Positions 1 to 10,439 of a DNA stretch of 64,000 bases are shown one piece after another; the first letter of the stretch is position 1; each line of letters opens with the position of its first letter. The translations under genes were made by a program, and so were the position numbers. The notes beneath the pieces were generated by a model. It was not told the origin of the DNA, did no database searches, and saw nothing but the letters and a program-made list of their open reading frames with translations. Source of the stretch: Eledone cirrhosa (taxonomy: Eukaryota > Mollusca > Cephalopoda > Octopoda > Eledonidae); NCBI GenBank assembly GCA_964016885.1, contig OZ024743.1:166920022-166984021 (forward strand), in the 5' to 3' direction.

Positions 1-26
1 CACATATATATACATACACACACACA

Positions 27-115
27 CCAGGGCTCCGTCCTTAGCCCCTTCCTGTTTATTATTGTCCTACAGGCTATAACAAAAGGGTTTGAAACTGGCT
101 TTCTTAACCAATAAC
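27..115 (+). mobile_element. Tiny RTE-like LINE fragment (RT motif B)
   Basis: The translation reads QGSVLSPFLFII followed by LQAI, the motif-B block of the RTE-like reverse transcriptase found elsewhere in this window. It is embedded in CATA/TA microsatellite and cut off on both sides. It nearly repeats the block at 579-640, so it may be a local duplicate of the next LINE. Confidence 0.6.
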
Positions 116-139
116 TGGATTACAATAAGCAATTTTTTG

Positions 140-214
140 CTTCTCTAACTATATACATATATATACATACACATATATATATACATAAATATATACATAA
201 ATATATACATATAC

Positions 215-248
<34 letters not shown>

Positions 249-252
249 ATAT
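140..252. repeat. (TA)n / (CATA)n microsatellite
   Basis: Alternating ATATAC and TA runs fill the stretch just before the LINE copy that starts near 262. Microsatellites of this type flank most LINE tails in the window. Confidence 0.9.
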
Positions 253-261
253 TACTTAACT

Positions 262-1945
262 GATTAGAGACTGAATTGATCTAGATGAAATACAGTTTGG
301 GTTTGTGCCAGGTAAAAGCACCACAGATGCTCTTTTCCTTGTACGGAAACTACAGGAGAAGAACCTAGCTAAAAATGAACCTCTCTACTTAGCTTTTGTG
401 GACTTGGAGAAAGCCTTTGACAGAGTCCCACACACCTTAACCTGGTGGGCTCTTAGAAAACTGGGAGTAGATGAATGGCTTGTGAGAGCTATACAAGCCA
501 TGTGTAGAGGAACAGTCAGCAAGGTTAGAATTAACAATGACTATAGTGAAGAATTTAGCGTAATAGTAAGGGTTTACCAGGGCTCCGTCCTTAGCCCCTT
601 CCTGTCCTACAGGCTATAACAGAAGGGTTTGAGACTGGTTGCCTATGGGAACTTCTATATGCAGATAATCTAACTCTCATAGTTGAATCTATGGCTGAAC
701 TGGAGAAGTTCCAAACATGGAAGCATGGCCTAGAATCAAAAGGTCTTAGAGTTGACTTGTCTAAGACTAAAGTTCTAGTATGTAGAAAGGAAAATTTGGG
801 CACAGGTGCCCTCTGGGAAATGGCCATGCTCAGTGTGTAAGAAAGGAGTAGGTAGAAATTCCATTCTATGCCCCAAATACAAACTATGGGTACATAAATG
901 ATGTAGTGGGATCAGAGGTAAGCTATCTAAGAATGTAGATTTTATATGTGGCTGATGCGCAGTGCAGTAAGTAGCAAGGACCCACTGGATGTTATCTCTT
1001 TCAACTGCCCAGATGGTTCTATAGAAATAGTAGACACTTTCCGTTACCTGGGTGACAAAATCAGCAGTGGAGGAGGGTGCTCTGAAAGTGTAGTAGCCAG
1101 AGTTAGAACAGGATGGAAAAAGTTCAGAGAGCTAATACCGCTGTTGGCCACAAGGGGTTTTTCTCTCAAAGTGAAAGGCAGATTGTATGATGCTTGTATA
1201 CGAACGGCAATATTACATGGTGGTAAGACCTGGGCGTTGTGTGCTGATGACTTGCGTAGATTAGAAAGAAATGAAGCTCTCATGCTCCGATGCATGTGTA
1301 ATAGTAATGTGCGCGAACGGCAAAGCATAAATGAATTGAGAGAGAGACTAAGCATAAGAGGTATCAAATGTTGTATTCTGGAGAGGAGATTGCATTGGTA
1401 TATCATGTGATGTGTATGAAGGATGACAGCTGTATAAAAACGTGCAGGGTAATGAAAATTGATGGCAGCTACGGAGTGGGTAGACCAAGAAAAACCTGGG
1501 ACGAGGTCATAAAAACTGACCTTGCTCACTTACACCTCTCTAAGACAATGTCACTGGATCGAGATCTTTGGCACTATGCAGTTGTACAGAAGACCCGCCT
1601 TCCCTTGTATACAAACCTACAGTCAGTAGGCACCTCTTAACCCAATGTACACCCCACCCTACACACCCTACCCTATCGCCCCATTTCCATCCACTGTGTT
1701 TGAGACACAACAAAAAGCACCCAGTCAAAACGGCAAAGTGTAGGAGACATAGTAAAAAGGTTCCCAGTCCACACTGTAAAAGTGGTTGGTGTTAGGAAGG
1801 GCATCCAGCCATAGAAAAACTGCCAGAGACACTTCCGTACAAGCGAGATACAGTCTCCCAACTAATTCCGCATCAAATGGAACAAACCGTCTAACCCATG
1901 CTAGCGTGGAAGATGGACATTAAACGATGATGATGATGATGATAT
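262..1945 (+). mobile_element. LINE-A copy, 5'-truncated RTE-like element
   Basis: The sense strand carries the RT core (305-619: GKSTTDALFLVRKLQ, FVDLEKAFDRV, then a motif-B block), followed by frameshifts across 620-945. It then resumes with the C-terminal part (946-1410: VDTFRYLG, WALCADDLRRLERNEA) and 1368-1640 (GRPRKTWDEV). A 3' UTR runs from 1640 and ends in the family tail (CTAACCCATGCTAGCGTGG) and (GAT)n near 1940. The endonuclease is absent. The frameshifts and the loss of most of the zinc-finger cysteines make it a dead copy. No target duplication was recognised. Confidence 0.85.
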
Positions 1946-2043
1946 ACATACATCTCTGAGAAAGAGAGTGAGAGTCTTGAGTCGGAGACCTCTAAACATG
2001 GGAGTATCCAATGCATGGGGAGTTTGCAGAGTGGGTATAGAGA

Positions 2044-2129
2044 TATGTAAAATTCTGACTGTGGTACCAAGCGATTTCAGCTTGTATGACACACAAGCCG
2101 AAAACCAGCACCACGGTCGGGATTTTGCA

Positions 2130-2130
<1 letters not shown>
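2044..2130. repeat. Short imperfect inverted repeat, MITE-like
   Basis: The arms are about 20 bp: a left arm of the form GTAAAATTCTGACTGTGGT and a right arm whose complement is GCAAAATCCCGACCGTGGT. They enclose about 45 bp. It may be the end of a Penelope-like or MITE element. No coding is visible. Confidence 0.45.
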
Positions 2131-2167
<37 letters not shown>

Positions 2168-2168
2168 C
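2130..2168. repeat. (CT)n(AT)n microsatellite
   Basis: A run of CT dinucleotides passes directly into AT dinucleotides. The rest of 2168-2280 is AT-rich without recognisable content. Confidence 0.85.
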
Positions 2169-2282
2169 ATACATATAATTTGCGTACACCTTATTCTATT
2201 GTCTACTGGTTATATTATATTTCACATGCCAATAGCTAATGACTATTTATTACTTTTTATCAATCATTAATTGCTTTTTAAT

Positions 2283-2345
2283 CCTTACGGGGTCGATAAA
2301 ATAAAGTACCAGTAATGTATTGGGTAATTGCTGGCCTTGTGCAAA
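2283..2345 (+). mobile_element. Cephalopod tRNA-SINE fragment (3' body)
   Basis: The block with GGGGTCGATAAAATAAAGTA and GCTGGCCTTGTGC is the body of the SINE present in full, in the opposite orientation, at 3515-3690. The tRNA head is missing. 2346-2605 holds only AT- and pyrimidine-rich DNA. Confidence 0.65.
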
Positions 2346-2609
2346 AAGTAGAAAGAATTCATTGCTTTTTACTTCTTTTACGTCTTTATTTACCCCCCTC
2401 CCCTGTAATTTATTTACTTCTTAACCTTTGTTATAGTTCATTTATATTATAATAACTAACACTGGGGATCATACATACTATCTATTGTAAAATTTACCAT
2501 TAATTTACACATTTTTCTATATTTTTATAATTTTCATATTTTATCTTATAGTATACAATTATAGGATAGTATTGTTTGAATCTTTAATGCCCCAGCTAAG
2601 ATTTCTTGG

Positions 2610-2866
2610 TTTAGTCTTTAGTTTTTCAGAATAGCATGATATAACTTGTTGGGTGGTAGGTTATTCAGCTCCTCAATGTTGTACATTTGCTTAAGTTTGT
2701 CTGATTTAACAAGTTTTTTGGATTCAGCCTTTGCCATTCTATATTGGGCTGTTGTGTGGCCACATTCTCTTCTGATTCTATGTTTTTCAAAAACAATGCC
2801 AATCTCCAACCAGTAATCTACAACCAGTAAATTGCTTAAGTTATGGAGTTTGTATATCTCGGTCAC
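2610..2866 (-). mobile_element. LINE endonuclease-RT linker, inverted piece
   Basis: The minus strand is open for 82 codons and carries QYRMAKAESKKLVKSDK followed by LNNLPPNKLYHAI. This resembles the basic linker between endonuclease and RT in animal LINEs. It abuts, head to head, the C-terminal piece of a LINE on the plus strand, which suggests one insertion with an inverted 5' part. Confidence 0.55.
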
Positions 2867-3430
2867 AAACTATCATCAAACAACAATGGAATGGTTGCTG
2901 CGCAGTATTGGTTGGGCAGCTTTCAACAAGAACAAGGAAGTACTAACATCAAAACAAGTTTCATATCAGTTGAAGGCTAAGATCTTTGATACTTACATCC
3001 TACCAGTTGTGTTATATGGTCTTGACTGTGTTAATTGGATGACAAGGTCACTTCAGAAGCGCTCTACATTCCAGAACCACATCATGAGACTTATGACTGG
3101 CAAGCGACTCAGCGACCGTATCTGTATCAGTGAGCTGCTCAACATTACCAGACTTAGACCAATTACATCAATTGTCAAGTCAAGAGTACTCAAACTATAT
3201 GGTCATATAAAAAGATCAACTCGTGGTGTGAGTAGGTTATACCTGGAAGGAAGGTTGGCCGGTAAGAGAAGCCAATACGATGGCTTGACAATGTCAACTT
3301 ATGGCCTGAACTTGATCTTTGCTCTTTGAACTCTGCTGCTGGTGATCAAACTTGTGGAGAGAGATATTTCATGTTGATGCGCAGTCTGCAACTGGCGGAG
3401 TTTAGTGTTACAAGAAGAATATAATTATAT
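2860..3430 (+). mobile_element. LINE C-terminal relic
   Basis: The plus strand encodes a typical post-RT region of an animal LINE: YQLKAKIFDTYILPVVLYGLD, then VLKLYGHIKRS, then EGRLAGKRSQ (about 2895-3275). A frameshift separates a final stretch, NVNLWPELDLCSLN, ending near 3422. It is a different family from LINE-A. It is non-functional because RT motifs A-C are missing. Confidence 0.7.
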
Positions 3431-3514
3431 TATACTCCACATTATATTCCATGTGCAATCTGATATTAAGCGACTCAATATCAGCTATTGATAGTAATAA
3501 TTGTTTCTATATTA

Positions 3515-3690
3515 GGCACAAGGCCAGCAATTACCCAGTACATTACTGGTACTTTATTTTATCGACCCCGTAAAGATGAAAGGCAAAGTTAACCTCAGCG
3601 GGATTTGAACTCAGATCATAAAGGGACGTAACTCTATGCTTCAAAGCATGGTGTCCGACTCTCTAACGATACTGTCAATCCACCGCTATT
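3515..3690 (-). mobile_element. tRNA-derived SINE
   Basis: Read on the minus strand, 3690-3600 forms a tRNA-like head. A B-box-like GAGTTCAAATCCCGC is clear and an A-box-like region around TCGTTAGAGAG is degenerate. The conserved body with GGGGTCGATAAAATAAAG follows. This matches the common cephalopod SINE type as I remember it. It is probably an ordinary interspersed copy without function. Confidence 0.7.
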
Positions 3691-3724
3691 GATAGTAATA
3701 ATAGCAATTGATAGCAGGTGTGGA

Positions 3725-4500
3725 GGAAGGATTCTTATTACGAAGTCGGCGGATGATTTGTAAGAACACTTTATTTGCTGAAGTTGGATTCTAGCTTCAC
3801 CCCAAAGTCCTCCCAGCTTTGGACACTTTTACTGTCTCTGCTGCAATTTTTCATGCCTGCTTGTACCCCAAGTGCAAGATGGATGATTTATTTCCAAGCC
3901 AAGCTTTGTAAGGATCATTCTTTGCTCGGATGGCATCTTTGAATTTTAGATTGAACCAAGGAGTCTTCCTGCCATCCGGCACCACACCAAGCTTCTTTCG
4001 CCCACAACATTTAACAGCTGAAGCAGAAATTGCTGCGCTGAACAATCTCCACTGTCACAATGTCCTCAGTTTGTTCAGGGAGTTCTCTGAATTTAGATGC
4101 AATAGTATCTGCATACCTGGTCCTGACTTCTTATCCACTAACGCTTCCCACTTTATCCTGTAGGTCACCCTGGATCTGCCAGGTTCATGGATTCTTTGGT
4201 TTTCGCTAGTCTCAAGTTGCAGATAACTAGATGATCAGTTGACAGCTGAGCCCCTCTCTTAACACTAACATCTAGCACAGAATCAGAGATCAGAGAAAAT
4301 AACAAAATCAATTATTGATCTCTGTCCCTGATTCGCATGTATATTTATGGGTGTCTCTGTGGTGTTCATAATAAAGAGTCTATTGCTGGAACAGAAGTCT
4401 AGTCAGGCCTCTCCATTCATATTTAGATCAGGGTCACCATGGGGCGAAACTGCCCAAGTCCATCTCAATGGCTGATGACCATGGAGTTCTGTGTCCTTCG
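3725..4500 (-). mobile_element. LINE endonuclease/linker relic
   Basis: The minus strand contains a decayed C-terminal endonuclease half (around 4330-4280: GQRSIIDFVIFS) and, at 4045-3851, the linker with CGRKKLGVVPDGRKTPWF, DAIRAKNDPYKAW and NKSSILHL. This arrangement matches pol-like LINE proteins of other animals. Several frameshifts and stops show an old, dead copy. Confidence 0.6.
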
Positions 4501-4606
4501 TTTGTATATTTAAAAAAAAAATTAATGATTTCCCCTTAAAAAATTGTTTTTCGTTTTGTTTTGTTTCTGTTGTCTTGTCCTTTCTTTGTTAATTTTCTTA
4601 AGTTTA

Positions 4607-4632
4607 AATATATATATATATATATATATTCA
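4607..4632. repeat. (TA)n microsatellite
   Basis: A short pure TA run precedes the LINE tail that starts near 4640. 4500-4606 is poly-A/T-rich with nothing recognised. Confidence 0.85.
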
Positions 4633-4639
4633 CATATAT

Positions 4640-5418
4640 TGTCATAATGTATGTACACCTATCTCTCACGCTCCAACTCTATTGACCACATCTCTTACAC
4701 CACTACACCCCCTCTCCTCATAGATTAATCAGCCACCCCTACCCTTTACTCATTGCCCTGCCAAATCCCCACAAACACCTATAACTTCATACCTATCTCC
4801 CTCCCCTATTGCCCCCTCCCCAGTGCCAAGAGGGCTCTACAGTTAGTTCTCAGACCATCTCTAGTGATGGTTGTCACAAAAATGCACTCTGTACACTGGC
4901 GACAGGAAGGGCACCCCACTGTAGAAACCATGCCTAAAGTGTTGAGAGGCCCCTTTAATTGTGTCAAAGACACAACAATCTCTCTAGTGTTGGTGGTCTA
5001 CACAATAAACACACCCTGCACATGCTGTAAAGTGGTTCGTGATAGAAAGGGAATCCATCTGTAGAAAACTTGCCAAAAAAGGGTTGTGAGGACCCCTTAG
5101 TTGTATCAAGGACATGACAGCCTCCCTAGTGCTGGTGATCCACACAATAAAAGCACCCAGTAAATACTGTAAATTGATTGGTGATAGTAAGGGCATCCAG
5201 CCATAGAAAGCTTGTCAAATAAGGAGTTAGAAGAACCCTTCAATTTGTATCAAAAGATATGACAAATCTCTGCCCTCGATATTACCATATGTAAGCAGGA
5301 TGCAGACCCCTCAGTCTGTCTGGGAAGTCAGTAGCCCTGCTTCAATATTGACTTGGTCTATGTAACCCGGCTCAACTCTTGCTAACAGGGAAAGCGGACA
5401 TTAAATGATGATGATGAA
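4640..5418 (+). mobile_element. LINE 3' UTR/tail with reiterated modules
   Basis: The region ends in the family tail (GGGAAAGCGGACATTAAATGA then GAT repeats). It contains the tail module ('aagggcatccagccatag') repeated about 2.5 times at 4905-5230, with a period near 150 bp. No RT coding is present. It looks like a 3' UTR-only copy, or a derivative in which UTR modules were multiplied in tandem. Confidence 0.65.
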
Positions 5419-5512
5419 GTAGAGGATCGACCGCGAGCTCAGCTAGTTGGCGCTTCTCGATGTAATGCTAAAACTCCCTCCGCACGTGGCTGATCCTCTA
5501 CTTCACTAATAT
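5416..5512. repeat. Small inverted repeat
   Basis: GAAGTAGAGGATC at the left is matched by GATCCTCTACTTC at the right, enclosing about 70 bp. It may be a foldback or a MITE remnant. Confidence 0.5.
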
Positions 5513-5570
5513 ACCCACTCTGCATCTTCCTAGTCCCCATACCGCAAACTATCAATATATATCCTGAAAT

Positions 5571-5588
5571 GGGGGGGGGGGGGGGGGG
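5571..5588 (+). repeat. Homopolymer of 18 G
   Basis: Eighteen consecutive G bases. It could form a G-quadruplex, and its exact length may be unreliable in sequencing. Confidence 0.9.
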
Positions 5589-5640
5589 CATAAAACAGGA
5601 CAGAATTGGAAAGGATTGATAGATAGATTGATAGAGGGAC

Positions 5641-5935
5641 ATCATCATCATTATCATAACTGTTTAATGCCCATTTTTCCATGCTAACATTGGTTAGATG
5701 AGTTGTCCCATTGTGAGACAAGCCATGTCTTGCTTATATGGAACTGGTTTGGGGTTGGTTTCTACAGCTGGATACCCTTCCTAACACCAACCACATTTAC
5801 AGTGTATGCTAGGTGTTTTTGTTGTGACACCTACATGATCACTTCACAGTGTGAACTGGCCGCTTTTTCTCGTAACACCTACACAACCACTTTACAGAGT
5901 GGACTGGGTGCTTTTTGTCATGACACCAAAAATGA
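5641..5935 (-). mobile_element. RTE-like LINE/SINE tail copy
   Basis: On the plus strand it starts with (CATCAT)n and a diverged family tail, then 'ggatacccttcctaacaccaa' and three reiterated modules of the form 'tttacagtgtg...gggtgcttttt'. Read on the minus strand this is the LINE 3' UTR and tail without coding sequence. 5936-6118 shows nothing recognised. Confidence 0.7.
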
Positions 5936-6119
5936 CCTCTTACATATTGATAGCTACATAGATAGAAAAAACGTCATCGTAATTTAGTGGATATGTGTTT
6001 ATAGAAAATTATTATACTTGATTTAAATGATTGCAAAATGAAACACAATGGTGGCTGGAGTGACAACAGGCTGAAAGTCAAGGAAAATTGATGATTCAAG
6101 TAGCTTTACATAGAATATT

Positions 6120-6445
6120 GTAATCATGGAACTCTTCTTTTTCTTCTCCCACTTATTCCTGAGAGGGTCGTGGAGGCAGAGTCCTCAAACACTCTTTCCA
6201 GAGAGACCTGTCAGAAGCAACTGTCACCAACTAATCCGATTAGATCCCCAAGTGAGTCCAGCCGAGCTCATGGATGTTAACCAACCGTCTTGCTTGGGGT
6301 CTACTCCTGGGTCTCCTGCTGGTTGGTTTTGCTCATAAGATCTGTCTAGCAATTCTTTCCTGAGATATTCTAACCACATGCTTGTAATATTGGAGCTGTG
6401 ATCTCTCAATTCAGAGAAGTAGCAGTTCTACCTGGAGTGACTCTC
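6120..6445 (-). mobile_element. LINE C-terminal relic (third family)
   Basis: The minus strand, across frames, reads like the widespread LINE C-terminus with RMPQERIARQ, then RRPRGRPQTRW-like, then LASDRS...LPPRPSQE-like blocks. Only part lies in one open frame (6409-6224). This is an old degenerate copy; the exact clade cannot be told. Confidence 0.5.
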
Positions 6446-6479
6446 TGCTATGCTTTCTATGAAGTAAAGTTACTCCAAA

Positions 6480-7265
6480 GACCCTTCAGATGAATCCCAT
6501 TTTGGCCGCTTGTATTCATGATTGAATTATTTTATTTAATAATTCATTTAATGGAATTATTTAATTTAAAAATTGATTTAAGGGAGTTATTAAATTAAAT
6601 AATGTTTACTATGCACCCTGTTATTTTTATGGGTACTATGTTAGTATATATAAATGCATACCATGCAGCTCTGTTACCACTACACCAAAATGACACTGAC
6701 CATTTTTTTCTTTAATTTAAACTATATCAATCAGCTAGGATAAACAATTTCTTTTTTGAACCATTAAGTGAGTTGCAAATTTTGAATTTAAAGAATATGA
6801 TGGGTGTCTAAGTCCTATGGGTGATGTCTTCTTTTTGGTATGCAAGGGGCTTATATGTCTAACTTATTGGGCTATTTTTCATAGTAAAAAAACGTGCATT
6901 GAAGCTGTTAACTTTTAACATCCTGTAATGATTAAGTATAAAATATCTTTAAAAAACAGGTTTGTTAATTCAAATATTTACAGTATCTTTACTGGTAGCA
7001 CAGATTATTGTGAAAATTTGCAATACTAGACTAAAGATTTTAATTTTTAATGTGATACAGTCTAGTGTTCTTTTCTACTTTTCAAGAATATCTGGTACAG
7101 GATGTTAAGAGCTAAACTAAAGATTGAGAAATCTATAATAAATAATCATGAAACTCTAAGCAGAATAACTGACAGAGTGGTTAGAGTGTGGGATAGAATG
7201 ACTCATATTATCCCCACTAAAGAGTTAAGAGACGTTTACATATAAATTTCCATCTATGTACTTAC
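6480..7265. other. AT-rich intronic DNA with faint SINE heads
   Basis: Mostly AT-rich DNA without open frames. A tRNA-head-like string (GGTGTAGTGGTAACAGAGC) is on the minus strand at about 6665-6695. A diverged head with GTGGTTAGAGTGTGGGA is on the plus strand at about 7170-7200. Both are probably decayed SINEs. If the host gene call is right, this is intron downstream of the exon at 7266-7359. Confidence 0.4.
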
Positions 7266-7359
7266 AACTTGTGATGCATTGTTAATGAATACCAAATAGG
7301 GCCAAGCAGAATCAACATTAAAATCACCTTCATCATATTTTCCACTCAGTGCAGTAATT
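7266..7359 (-). CDS. TMEM184C: TMEM184C-like protein, internal exon
   Basis: On the minus strand an acceptor (pyrimidine-rich TATTTTCCTTTCAG) ends at 7360. A donor GTAAGT starts at 7265. The 94-nt exon begins with the last base of a split codon and then encodes [13 protein letters not shown] and [14 protein letters not shown]. The TMEM184 family (DUF300, related to organic solute transporter alpha) has the recalled pattern ALI..L..YDEG.F...AW.YLV.INN.SQ in the TMEM184C branch. The protein should be a multi-pass membrane protein; its biochemical role is poorly defined. The exon ends in phase 0. The next exon, expected to start near AMYCL, was not found to the left in this window. Confidence 0.78.
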
Positions 7360-9014
7360 CTGAAAGGAAAATAACAAAAAAAAAAACCACAAACAAAATA
7401 ATGCAGAAAAATTAATTAACAGCTATTTTCACACACATACACAAAAACAGCAAACAAAATAATACACACACATACAAACAGACATAAACTAAATAGAGAA
7501 AATTAAATTAATAGCTATTTGCATACACATTCACATAAACACACATGTATACAAACACAAATAAAATAATAGAGAAAATTAAATTACTAGTTATTTTTAC
7601 ACACACACAAATATATACACAAATATATATACACAAACAGACAAAAACTAGAAAAAGAGCTTCTATGCAGTCTTGTTTGAACAAGAGATCCTGTACATGA
7701 TTGCTAAAATTAACAGCCAAATTGCTATCAAATCATATCTTATCATTATAAAATATGTAGGACACATAAGATAATGTGATCCTAGATAGACCAGAACTGA
7801 AAAAAAAAGACACAATTGTCATAGCAGGACCATCATGATCATAGGTCTGAATGATCAAGGTCTGAATGATCATAGGTCTGAATGATCAAGGTCTGAATGA
7901 TCAAGGTATGAATGATCAAGGTATGAATGATCAAGGTCTGAATGATCAAGGTCTGAATGATCAAGGTCTGAATGATCAAGGTCTGAATGATCAAGGTATG
8001 AATGATCAAGGTATGAATGATCAAGGTTTGAATGATCAAGGTCTGAATGATCAAGGTATGAATGATCAAGGTTTGAATGATCAAGGTCTGAATGATCAAG
8101 GTCTGAATGATCAAGGTTTGAATGATCAAGGTCTGAATGATCAAGGTCTGAATGATCAAGGTATGAATGATCAAGGTATGAATGATCAAGGTTTGAATGA
8201 TCAAGGTCTGAATGATCAAGGTCTGAATGATCAAGGTCTGAATGATCAAGGTATGAATGATCAAGGTCTGAATGATCAAGGTCTGAATGATCATAGGTCT
8301 GAATGATCATAGGTCTGAATGATCATAGGTCTGAATGATCATAGGTCTGAATGATCATAGGTCTGAATGATCATAGGTCTGAATGATCATAGGTCTGAAT
8401 GATCAAGGTCTGAATGATCAAGGTTTGAATGATCAAGGTCTGAATGATCATAGGTCTGAATGATCATAGGTCTGAATGATCATAGGTCTGAATGATCATA
8501 GGTCTGAATGATCATAGGTCTGAATGATCATAGGTCTGAATGATCAAGGTCTGAATGATCAAGGTTTGAATGATCAAGGTCTGAATGATCATAGGTCTGA
8601 ATGATCATAGGTCTGAATGATCAAGGTCTGAATGATCATAGGTCTGAATGATCATAGGTCTGAATGATCATAGGTCTGAATGATCATAGGTCTGAATGAT
8701 CATAGGTCTGAATGATCATAGGTCTGAATGATCAAGGTCTGAATGATCAAGGTCTGAATGATCATAGGTATGAATGATCAACACTAAAATCCTACCAACT
8801 TTTCAACAGCAAATCCTTACTACTGTAATCCTTTTGTTCCCATATTTCTAATGAAAGATATTGCCTATGATTGTCAAATAGTTTTGAAAACAATAAAGAA
8901 TTTGAAAAAATGTATATATTTAATAAAATTAATGATAGGATGATGAGAGAAATATCAACAAACTCTAGTAATAGACATAAATCAAACAAGGAATGATACT
9001 TTAATCAGACTTAC
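7360..9014 (-). other. Intron of the TMEM184C-like gene
   Basis: The intron is bounded by GTAAGT at 9014-9009 and CAG at 7362-7360 on the minus strand and is 1,655 bases long. More than half of it is the minisatellite at 7840-8776. The remainder (7363-7825 and 8780-9008) is AT-rich with short CA runs and no other element recognised. Confidence 0.72.
7840..8776. repeat. 15/16-bp minisatellite
   Basis: About 60 head-to-tail copies of AGGTCTGAATGATCA (15 bp) or the same with one extra base (CATAGG junction, 16 bp). The first part (to about 8290) is nearly all 15-bp units with GTCTG, GTATG or GTTTG variants. After 8290 blocks of 16-bp units alternate with sets of one to three 15-bp units. Each unit contains the palindrome TGATCA. 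Because 15 is divisible by three, several frames stay open on both strands; this is not evidence of coding. Confidence 0.95.
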
Positions 9015-9089
9015 AAAGCTAACACTGTTGTGGTTGGTCGAATAATTGTATACTGCAAGACTCCATGTTTGCAATTTCTGACGAATTTA
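9015..9089 (-). CDS. TMEM184C: TMEM184C-like protein, internal exon
   Basis: On the minus strand a TTTTTCTTGCAG acceptor ends at 9090 and a perfect GTAAGT donor starts at 9014. The 75-nt exon (phase: one leading base, two trailing bases) encodes KFVRNCKHGVLQYTIIRPTT followed by TVLA. Its last two bases TT plus the first A of the exon at 7359 give Leu, so the reading frame continues exactly. GVLQYT..RP.TT..AL is the recalled signature of TMEM184C proteins, covering a transmembrane segment. A second open frame (KLQTWSLAVYNY) would start with TAA under this acceptor and was rejected. Upstream exons, to the right, were not found. Confidence 0.75.
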
Positions 9090-9144
9090 CTGCAAGAAAA
9101 ATTTTAAATAAAGTAAATGTATTCACCAAGTTAACACAACTGGT

Positions 9145-9465
9145 TTCAGTCATTAGACTGTTATATTATGTTGAAGCACCATCTTCATTTAGTTGATCAA
9201 ATCGATGACCGTACTTATTTTTTCAAGTCTGTTTCTTGTCTTATTAATGTCAACTCACTGTTTTGGAACATAAATACAAACATAGTTACAAACACAAACA
9301 TTGACACACACATACATATACAACTTTCTTCTGCAGTTTCCATCTACTAAATTTCACTCACAAGGCATTGGTCAACCCATGGTGCTATACAGTGGCAATA
9401 AATCTAGAATGATGTGGTTCTGAAGTGATCTCCTTAACCACACAGCCATGCGTGCACCTATGCAT
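9145..9465 (-). mobile_element. Cephalopod tRNA-derived SINE, full length
   Basis: Read on the minus strand from 9465: a head with GCATGGCTGTGTGGTTAAG (A-box region), then ACCATGGGTTGACCAATGCC, CTTGTGAGTGAAATTTAGTA, a TATGTGTGTGT stretch, a degenerate 'gatcaactaaatgaaga' block and the 3' end 'agtctaatgactgaaac'. This order matches the abundant octopus SINE as I remember it. It is 10-20% diverged. It sits about 55 bp from the exon at 9015-9089. Confidence 0.7.
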
Positions 9466-9504
9466 ATTGATTTTATTATGTTCAATAATTGCTATTCTTT
9501 GAAA

Positions 9505-9625
9505 CTTTTACTAGTTTCTGTCACTGGGCTGCAGAAAAACGCTACTTATTTCTTTGACCTCATAAAGAGAAAAGGTAAAGTTGAGCTAGATATGGGAAGC
9601 AATGAGTGGTTTGATAGGTTGCAGC
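9505..9625 (-). mobile_element. Decayed SINE
   Basis: The plus strand shows the complement of the SINE 3' end ('ttactagtttctgtcactgggctgca'), then TACTTATTTCTTTGACCTC and GGTAAAGTTGAGCT, blocks also seen in the SINE at 3515. The tRNA head is lost. Confidence 0.5.
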
Positions 9626-9809
9626 TTGTCTCAATGAAGAGGGCAGTAAGATATGAAATGTTGAGTACAAAATGGTGTATATGTATTAAATGGTAGGAAG
9701 GGAATGAGGGAAAGTGAGAGAGAATCAAGTATGGAAAGCAGTGTATTAAATTTGTAGATGTATATGTGCATTGTGAAGTAGTGCTTATGTGAAGGTGCAT
9801 GGCTTAGAG

Positions 9810-10433
9810 CAGGGGCTGGCAACCTTTTGGGGTGTGCGGTCATCGGCGGGCCACATGAGAACATATATAAAAACGAATTCAGTAATATGATAAAATACTG
9901 ACATTTTTAATAAACTGTGACAAAACCACGATACCTGACAGTGTATTTAGATCAGGGTTGCTATTTGTTTGATGAAAAAATTTTCTTCTAATAATACTGA
10001 ACACTTTTAACATAGAAAAATAAACATTGATTATTATCGAGTACAGTCATTTACAGTTGTTTTAAATTTTGCGGATGAAATGAAATAACTGTATGCCAGA
10101 CATACTGACTTGTTTTAGGTAAGTCTGGGTCATTCTACATCCCTGCCATACACATACTATGTATGCACGTACATACATGAATACATGCACGCACAATTTC
10201 CTTGACCTCGATGTCTGACTATTCTATCTGTCAGACTTTGACTGTCATGCCAAAAATTACGTTCAGCTGAGTCTTGTGGCAAGATATGTTATCTAGTCGG
10301 TATTCTAATCCCAAATAATTCAGAGCTTTTTTCATGGATTTTACTTAGCCTAAGATTGAAACCTGTTGGCGAGCTAGACAAAAATCCTTTGCGGGCCGGA
10401 TGTGGCCCGCGGGCCAGGGGTTGCCGACCACTG
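9810..10433. mobile_element. Non-autonomous hAT-type DNA transposon
   Basis: The ends are imperfect inverted repeats: CAGGGGCTGGCAACCTTTTG at the left and, complementing the right, CAGTGGTCGGCAACCCCTGG. Flanking 8-bp copies GCTTAGAG (9802-9809) and GCCTAGGG (10434-10441) fit an aged 8-bp hAT target duplication. No transposase frame lies inside the 624 bp, so it depended on another element. Confidence 0.7.
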
Positions 10434-10439
10434 GCCTAG

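Noticed and set aside
7839..8310. Three overlapping open frames of about 150 codons on both strands (NDQGL, LIIQT and DHSDL repeats)
   Set aside because: They arise because the 15-bp unit is a multiple of three without stops. The array lies in an intron and 16-bp units break the frames.
7840..8776. CRISPR-like array
   Set aside because: Units are contiguous with no unique spacers, and the DNA is eukaryotic.
9015..9089. Alternative exon reading KLQTWSLAVYNY
   Set aside because: That frame begins with TAA at the acceptor and does not join in phase with the exon at 7359, whereas the GVLQYT frame does.
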